Shown here: piece after piece, positions 57,922-64,000 of the stretch
Numbering within the stretch: the first letter of the stretch is position 1
How the letters are laid out: each line of letters opens with the position of its first letter
Source of the DNA: Pollenia angustigena
Lineage: Eukaryota; Arthropoda; Insecta; Diptera; Polleniidae
NCBI GenBank assembly: GCA_930367215.1
Contig: OV884059.1
Location: forward strand, 68,419,393 to 68,483,392
DNA: 64,000 nucleotides
Direction of reading: 5' to 3'
Program-made: the position numbers and the translations under genes
Notes under the pieces: model-generated
Told to the model about the DNA's origin: nothing
Databases searched by the model: none
The model's input: the letters and a program-made list of their open reading frames with translations, nothing else

Positions 57922-58509
57922 CAGAGATCAGCAATGAGTAGTGAAAAAGTGAGTAGAGCTAAATCTTGTACTTATATGCACTCATACTTATTCCAATGTG
58001 ATTCAAACTCATATTCACTCAAAAGTTTCATTTTATTCATCGTACTCATACTTACCAACTTTTGTAGTGTTTGATTTAGAATCGACTCAAGTCAATGTGT
58101 ATAGGCGAAGCAAAATGCGAGGCTGCCAGATTTGTCCCCGAAATAGCAAAGTGACGATTTGGCAATTACAGTTTACTAAAGTAACATGTATGAAGTAGAT
58201 GATTTTTGGCAAATTTATCTGGCAGCGCTGATTATTAAGTTGTGTGTTTTCTCTGTTGTGTTAAAACGGTAAATGGATGAGCTAAATGATTTGAATCATT
58301 GTGAGTATTGTAAGTATTTTCTTGAAATTATAAATCAAGCGGAGGTCATTTATGAGTATGCGTATAATGTCGACGTCGCACTCATAAATATTTCTCTTGT
58401 GAGTATGAGTGAATCAGAGTAGTTTAGTTTAAATGATTTCTACGCACTTATACTTACAATTGCATGAGTCAGTATGAGTAGCGAAAAAACGATTCATTGC
58501 TGATCTCTG
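57922..58509. mobile_element. hAT MITE with 8-bp target duplication
   Basis: Left CAGAGATCAGCAATGAGTAG. Right inverted CAGAGATCAGCAATGAATCG. ATACATAC flanks both sides exactly (57914-57921 and 58510-58517). Subterminal ACTCAT/ATGAGT words are dense on both sides. Inside (58118-58230) is a small piece with GCTGCCAGAT ends like those of the enclosing hAT. Non-coding. Confidence 0.85.
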
Positions 58510-58519
58510 ATACATACAT

Positions 58520-59235
58520 ATGTAAATGCATTTCGCATATCGCCAATAGTTTTAAATTTCGCCAAAATAATCTCTATCAGCCGTATTCATTATGAAAATT
58601 TGGCATAAAGTTAGCAAAAAGTTTATTCATAATACACATACCAAACTCTGGCTAACGACTCTAAACTCTTGTTAACGAGCTGCCAAACGTTTGCCAACTT
58701 GTGAAAAACAGGCGTTTAATGTAAAAGAATTTTGTTGGTTTTTTTTTTTTAAATAACTGTTGTTTTTTAATTTACTGTCTTTTCTTAATTTATTTTAATT
58801 TTAAAAACTTTTTAAAATTTTTATGTGTGAAGGGAAAAGAAAAAAATGACAAATTCAGCGATGATTAATGCAAAGCGTGTTGCATTTTCGATTAAAACAA
58901 TGTGGCATCATAAAAATTCAGAGTTGACTTATTAAAAGTTGGCAGATGGAGAAAAATTCGTTATGAATTAACTCTGTGCCAAGAAGCTGCTAAGATTAAT
59001 CACCATTCTAGTTAGCAGCTCGTTGTACGTAGTGTACAAACTATGGCTAACTTTTTGTTACGAATACGGCTGTATATCGCCAAACGTAAAATTCCATCGA
59101 CAAAAGGATTAAGAAATCGCCAAATTTGACTGTCCTGCCAATAACAGCTGAAAAGCGGAAAACAATTTTGCAGTTAATTAAAAAATATTCAATTTATTAA
59201 CTTTCAATATACTGAATTTTGTATGTAAATGTTAC
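58520..59235. other. No gene seen within the hAT
   Basis: 58590-58700 and 58965-59070 share inverted words (AAAGTTAGC, GCTAACTTT and AACGAGCTGC), hinting at a worn TIR element. No coding signal. Confidence 0.35.
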
Positions 59236-59241
59236 GGGTTT

Positions 59242-59588
59242 CACAGAAAAAATTATTTTTCCAATTCAAACAAAAAATTTGTAGAATCAAACAATTTTTT
59301 GTCTGAAATCGGTCCTATAAACAAATTTGCATATTCAAAAAATTTATTTGCACTTTGTTTATTGAAAAAAACACTGATTTTTTCAAACAAATAATAAAAC
59401 TGAATCAAACAAAAAGTTTACTGAAATTCATATACTAAACTTCAAAATAAAAAAAGAAGTTTTTTTTTGTTAGTTAAATAAAAATCAAACAAAAATATTG
59501 TTTGAATCAGTAAAAAAATTTATAGAAATTAAAAAAATTTTCAAACAAGCATTTGTTTGAAAATAATTCGGCAATAATTTTTTCTGTG
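59242..59588. mobile_element. CACAGAAAAAA-type MITE
   Basis: CACAGAAAAAATTATT at the left and its exact inverse at the right. Interior of TTTGTTTGA/CAAACAAA words. 347 bp and non-coding. Confidence 0.8.
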
Positions 59589-59635
59589 TTTAACTCTTGT
59601 AAAATACAATTTTTTTTTTTTACAAAAAAGTCTTA

Positions 59636-60022
59636 CTGCTTTTTTGTAGAACGCGAGCGCAAAAGTGACTCGTTCAACTTACATCTAAAACAAAAACAAA
59701 ATTGAGTAGTTGCAATCGAAACATGTCAGGGTAACCTGTCCGTAAAATCGCCTGGGTTCGAGCCCAGATTGAGTCAAGAATGTAAAATTATCAGTAAATT
59801 TTAATTAATTTTCATGTTGTAAAATTCCTTTCTTCATAAAAATAATTTAATGAAAATTAAATTTGATGAACTTAAGCCTAATTAAAAATATTAAAAAATT
59901 GGATTAAACACCATAAATAGTTCAACAAAATAACCACAATACTAATTAATTTCAAAATTTGTTTTTGTTTTAGATGCTAGTTAAGCGAGTCACTTTTGTG
60001 CTCGCGTTCTATAAACAGGCAG
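59636..60022. mobile_element. GAACGCGAGCGC-type TIR element carrying a SINE
   Basis: Left CTGCTTTTTTGTAGAACGCG and right inverted CTGCCTGTTTATAGAACGCG. Both continue AGC(G/A)CAAAAGTGACTCG and ACATCTAAAACAAAAACAAA. TTA on both sides (59633-59635 and 60023-60025). The space between the ends is filled by family-A SINE sequence (about 59700-59945). Confidence 0.75.
59700..59945 (+). repeat. tRNA-derived SINE, family A, copy 3
   Basis: GCAATCGAAACATGTCAGGG, box-B-like TGGGTTCGAGCCCAG, then the shared body to ACCATAAATAGTTCAAC and AATAACCACAATACTA. It lacks the tRNA-like head seen at 57722, as if 5' truncated. Confidence 0.65.
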
Positions 60023-60387
60023 TTAATTAAATAAAAACTTTTAACTAAGTTTCTCGTTATTTTTTTAATTAGTTAAAGAATTACATTTCTTGATTTGTAT
60101 TCTTGATTTATAATTATTATCTTACTATAAAGTGCAAATAACCTTTGTATTACAATGCAAATATAAATAAATTTTAATGATTTTCTCAATTAATAAAAGG
60201 AATTTTAAATTTGGTTATAATTTTTAAATTTGCTAACTTTTTCAAAAATGTTGGTTGTACTGTATTGGTTGTGGCAGCACTGGTAGTGAGCTAGTCTATC
60301 AGCACCGAGGTTGCGTGATCGATTCCCGCCAGAGACAGAAAAAAAATAAAAAATAAAATAAAATAAGAAAAAATAAAAAAAAATAAT

Positions 60388-60800
60388 TATATTCAACATT
60401 TTTCATTTTTCGAATTTATTCTATGAGCTAAATTTCAGTTATGTATTTTATAAAGCTTTTTTTTGTAATAGTTCTATTCCTTCAATTTTTCAGAAATGAC
60501 TTTATACACTACCAGACTATTATATTGTATTTTCTTTTTACATTTTACCTTAGCCTTCCTTTGGAAAGCAATGAGGTATATTGAATGTACAGAAAAATTT
60601 ACTATTATTAGACACCAGCAGAATGTAATGCATTTTCTGGCCCGCTACGGCCTTCGTCAACATTCTTTGTGTATTAAATCATTTCTGAAAAATTGAAGGA
60701 ATAGAACTATTACAAAAAAGCTTTATAAAATACATAACTGATATTTAGCTCACAGAATAAACTCGAAAAATGAAAAAAATGTTGAATATAATATAAAGTA
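60388..60800. repeat. Foldback insertion with about 110-bp arms
   Basis: 60388-60495 and 60685-60797 are near-exact inverse copies (ATTATATTCAACATTTTTC; AGTTATGTATTTTATAAAGC; AGTTCTATTCCTTCAATTTT). It interrupts the A-rich tail of the SINE. The 66-codon frame between the arms (60496-60696) has no recognisable domain. Confidence 0.82.
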
Positions 60801-61264
60801 ACCTTCGGAAGGAAATAATTCCCAGTTTCTAAAAAAATAAAAAAAATTAAAAAAAAAATTTTACTTTATTGAAAGCATTCATCGAATGAATAATATTCAT
60901 TAATCTAATGTAATGTATCATTAAATCCTTTTAATGAAACAGGTTTCATTGATCCAACGAAGCGCTGCATAGGTTCCTTTTTAATGCAATTTTTCATGGG
61001 ATTAATGTCAATATTCATTGGTATTGCGAAGAAAATTCTTTCAGTGTAACCGCGAAAATAACGTAAGCGACAAAAATCAAATTTTACAGGAGAGAGCTTT
61101 TTAATTGTATTTTATATAAATTTTGTATGAAATTTGTCGCTTACAATAAAATTGTTCGTGCTATAAAATCGTAACGGTACCTTATGTGACCATGACATTT
61201 TACGAAATGATACACGTGTTGCCAATAAAGTCATTTATTTTCGCGGTTAGGGCTCGATATGCTC

Positions 61265-62000
61265 TAAGCCGATTACTAAAGAAATATAAGGAAAGGAAAT
61301 TAATATATGATCATATGATATACATGCATACATATGTATATGTATGCTCTATATAAAGACTATGAATAGAGCTAAAGAAAATAAGTTTTAGTACAATTGA
61401 GATCAAAAAGTACTACATATTTGAAAGGAATTTTTTTAAAATTTCAGAAACCTCTTCGCCTTACCTGCCAATAATACCAATAGATAGTGCGACAGTGTAT
61501 ATACACATTAAAAATGCCGCAGGATCGTTGTAGTTCATCCTTATAAGATCAATTTGTATTTTTTTAATTTTAAATCAAGAAACCTTTTTTAGGAATTAAT
61601 TTTTATTAAAACAATTCTCCTTTGATTTAAAATTTTAGAAGAGTGGAAAGCTTTCCAACCCTGTCATATAAGGAAGTTATGGCATTAAAAGCTTTTTTGG
61701 GAAGGTCAAATATGGACCGATGTCAAACCGATCTGGTGATGTGTTTCAGATTTGCAATAAAGTAATAAAAGCCTCGTCCACTTTATGAAAATTTTCATAA
61801 GCATTTGCAAGTCGGGCAGACTTCTCAAAAATCTGCTACACCAGACTTTTTTTTAAGCAAAATTTAAAATCTTAATATAAAAAAAAATTCACTGGATTTT
61901 AAATTTTAAAGCAAATAGATTTATTTTCCAATGAACATCATGGATATAACGCAAGCACATATGAACTAATGTTTGTGAGTGCATTGCTCCGTAAAGAAAC
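61265..62000. other. AT-rich, no gene seen
   Basis: No repeat partner or coding signal was recognised. Confidence 0.4.
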
Positions 62001-62375
62001 TACCCTGCAAATAATAGGACCAGTCCAAACACGCGTGTAAAGAGTAGTAAAGGCACCAGGACTAGTCCAAAAGTAACCCAAACGTATGGAAAAAACCTGG
62101 TCTATTTAACATTACGATGTCCTAGGAGAGGACCATATAACCCACCTTTGGACCACTAAGGAGTAGTTTTGAAACTACTCCATGGTATACTCAAGAGGAT
62201 TAGTTTTGAAGTCGTTTAAAAACGAAAGCATGTCGTTAAAAAACGAAGACATGTCGTCTCACTACAAACACTTTTTAACAATGACATGGTCCATGCTTGC
62301 ATTACATCGGACCAGTCCATGGAGTAGTCAATTTTATCAAAATGGATCAGGTGGTCCAATTTTATTTGCAGGGTA
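62001..62375. mobile_element. TACCCTGCA-type TIR element, complete
   Basis: TACCCTGCAAATAATAGGAC at the left. The right end inverted is TACCCTGCAAATAAAATTGG. Interior GACCATATAACCCACC and TTTGGACCACTAAGGAG blocks are shared with 9270-9731 and 15230-15325. 375 bp. The 72-codon frame is within it and not called. Confidence 0.68.
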
Positions 62376-62379
62376 CAAA

Positions 62380-63040
62380 CTCATGAAAGGGAACAAATAA
62401 GAGAAAAGTAAAACACAAAAAAATGATATTAAATAAATATGTTTGTTTTTATTTTTATTATTTTCTTATACACTCCATTTCCTAAAAAATCTTGTAGTTT
62501 ACAAACACTACACAAGGATAAAAACAACGACACTATACGAATAAAGTTCAATGTATGAAAAGGAGGAATTCGGATGGCGAATAGAGATTTTTTGTGTTGA
62601 GAAAATAATATAATGCCCTAATAACCTACAAAAAGAAAACATCCAGACTTGAATCATTTTAGAAAAAAAATAAAAAGCAAATAAAATAAATTAAACGGTA
62701 TGCGGTGAATTATAGAATAATGCAAGGGTCATTTTCAGAAAATTTTCAAAAAATTGGTACAATTTGTAAGATAAAAAATCTTTTATCCAGGTAAAAATGT
62801 CACTAAATCTTACTTTATATTGACAGACCAAAAAAAGTTTTCTTTTTTCTACCCTTCACTGAAGGTGATGAGCTTTTCGTTTGTTATTTCTATAATATTG
62901 ATCTTAGACTCTATAAATATATATTTTCTGGGTCCATCTGAGTAGCGAGGTTGATTAAACGATCTCTGTCTGACCTTTTGTCCATGTGAATATTAAAATG
63001 AGTTTTTCGAAGATCCCAGATATGAAGGGGACTAGGTAGT
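62380..63040. other. No gene seen
   Basis: AT-rich flank without recognisable content. Confidence 0.35.
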
Positions 63041-63043
63041 TAT

Positions 63044-64000
63044 TAGGTTGTTCAATTAATCGGGTTTTATTTTTTTTTTTTTTTTTTGATTAAACGATTA
63101 ATCAATATTTGGAATTTTTACTTATTCGATAAACGAATAAAATTTTAAAATTAATCGATTAAACGAATATTTCTAAATCCAGAATTTTATAAATTACGAG
63201 ATTGTCTTCGATTATGTTAGAAAAAATTAGTACTTGTGTAAATAAACATTCTTTTTTAAATAAAACTTGTCAATGTAGCTCCGAATTGTTGGTTCACTTT
63301 CGGGCACATTGATTTTAAAAGAGTCAATATAACTTTGGATTTTTTTTAACTTTTCACGGACATTCCATGCTCTGCTATGCATCTGCAAATAATTTCCTCT
63401 AGAGAATCGATCGAAGTTTCTTGTTTAAAATGTTTATTCATTGAACCACTTGTAGCCCCCTTTGATTTTGTTGGTGGGGCATCTTCTTCAAGTATTATGT
63501 TATAGTCAATGTGTAAGTGGTAAATTGGTGAAGCTTTTGAAGAACATTAACGGAAATACATTTTTGGACACCTGTTATATTTAGCATTATTAAATTTATC
63601 CTTCGTGCAATATTTTTACACCAAACTCATTCTTAAGAGAGAAACGCATGAACTATTTTGTAAAAAAAATTCGGGCGTGTTCTAGAAATCGAAATGAAGT
63701 GGATTTAAAATAAATAAATAAAATTTTAAAAACGACCTTGTAATGAAAGTTCATAAAAAATATTCCATTTTATCAACTTCATTGCAAGAACAACATTTTA
63801 AACCACGAAAAACTACGGTCATTTTGTAAATAGTAATTGAATTTTATTATCGTTCGATTTCAGTCTCACATCATTTCGATTTATAAAACATACCCGTTAA
63901 TTAATATATATCTTTGAGTTAACATATTATTCGATTAATCGGTATAAATTCTTCGATTACTCCGTTATTCGAAATTAGCAATTTTAAATTATTCGAACAA
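63044..64000 (-). mobile_element. Partial hAT-like element running toward the window edge
   Basis: TAGGTTGTTCAATTAATCGG at 63044 matches the terminus at 14467. ATTAATCGATTAAACGAAT-type words sit inside this end and again at 63925-64000, as subterminal repeats would. The far end is at or beyond the window edge. Confidence 0.45.
63240..63500 (-). pseudogene. Possible hAT transposase N-terminal fragment
   Basis: On the minus strand: HFKQETSIDSLEEIICRCIA and EHGMSVK, then after a one-base shift KKIQSYIDSFKINVPESEPT and IRSYIDKFYLKK. The run from a short helix, through an (I/L)..(C/A)IAEHGMS-like phrase, to a PTIR-Y step and a conserved Y resembles the region after the BED finger in hAT transposases. 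The finger itself and the catalytic RNase-H part are not seen. Recognition is by pattern only. Confidence 0.4.

Larger units (their letters stand above)
56921..60282. mobile_element. hAT element with 8-bp target duplication, multiply nested
   Basis: Ends CAGAGCTGCC and, inverted, CAGTGCTGCC. GTAGTGAG flanks both sides (56913-56920 and 60283-60290). 3362 bp with no transposase recognised. It holds a SINE (57480-57722), a hAT MITE (57922-58509), a CACAGAAAAAA MITE (59242-59588) and a GAACGCGAGCGC element with a SINE (59636-60022). Confidence 0.78.
56827..60397 (+). repeat. tRNA-derived SINE, family B, split by hAT insertion
   Basis: 56827-56920 is the leader and first third of the tRNA-like module (GCCCCGGTAGGCTAGCTGG). 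60283-60397 is the rest (hairpin, CGATTCCCGCC, A-rich tail). The hAT at 56921-60282 entered within the module and duplicated GTAGTGAG. Confidence 0.75.
56455..61046 (+). mobile_element. CACTGAAAGAA-type element carrying a SINE, copy 2 (interrupted)
   Basis: Ends CACTGAAAGAAAAATGCTTC and, inverted, CACTGAAAGAATTTTCTTCG, with TA at 56453-56454 and 61047-61048. Its left half (56455-56920) and right half (60283-61046) align with copy 1 (17661-18581) in opposite orientation. They are separated by a hAT, and a foldback piece is further inserted at about 60390-60797. Confidence 0.8.
56441..61261. mobile_element. CCCTAACCGCG MITE, outermost layer of a nest
   Basis: Left piece CATATCGACCCCTA ends at 56454. 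The right piece resumes at 61049 with ACCGCGAAAATAACGTAAGC and closes with the inverted repeat CGAGCCCTAACCGCGAAAAT (to 61261). Removing the TA-flanked insertion at 56455-61046 restores an element of about 230 bp with about 27-bp inverted ends. A fragment of the family is at 13091-13146. Confidence 0.72.

Overview
The window looks like repeat-dominated, AT-rich intergenic or pericentromeric DNA from an insect, most probably a higher fly. The evidence is the TE fauna: a DD41D mariner, a Transib element, Helitrons with insect-type CTAG ends, hAT and pogo-like elements, foldback elements and tRNA-derived SINEs. The species call is inference. I found no convincing host gene, rRNA, functional tRNA or CRISPR array. 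Every protein-like stretch I recognise is a transposase, reverse transcriptase or helicase relic, and nearly all are broken.

Layout. 1-6.3 kb: dispersed repeats, a pogo-like TIR element (2216-3362), then a DD41D mariner (4675-5976) nested in an ACATGT-type TIR element. 6.3-13 kb: mostly non-coding, with a SINE copy, a TACCCTGCA-type element, small MITEs and a 740-bp repeat. 13.1-13.9 kb: a LINE 3' coding relic. 14.6-21 kb: Helitron-like and tandem-structured dispersed repeats, plus a 921-bp TA-flanked DNA element carrying a tRNA-derived SINE (17661-18581). 22.9-23.5 kb: a 203-bp hAT MITE and a foldback MITE. 24853-26952: a Transib element with both termini and a CGACG target duplication, encoding a broken RAG1-core-like transposase. 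27.8-29.3 kb: two PIF/Harbinger-like MITEs. 29.58-33.33 kb: a 3.7-kb palindromic element with duplicated coding sequence, split by a hAT element that itself holds a Helitron helicase relic. 34.7-38 kb: a second RAG1-like relic, a 507-bp foldback with a 9-bp duplication, a LINE reverse transcriptase fragment and a 1156-bp hAT. 39-46.5 kb: TIR elements, mariner remnants, SINE-bearing elements and hairpins. 48083-48987: a complete non-autonomous Helitron. 49-54.7 kb: tandem-structured repeats and another mariner relic. 56441-61261: a nest at least four levels deep.

There is no pathway here. The genes are related only by successive insertion, and several insertion orders can be read from target-site duplications. 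The most striking item is the Transib element. Both ends start with CACAGTG, identical to the V(D)J recombination signal heptamer, and have an A-rich nonamer-like block 23 or 22 bp inside. The encoded protein keeps recognisable D, D and E motif segments of the RAG1 core.
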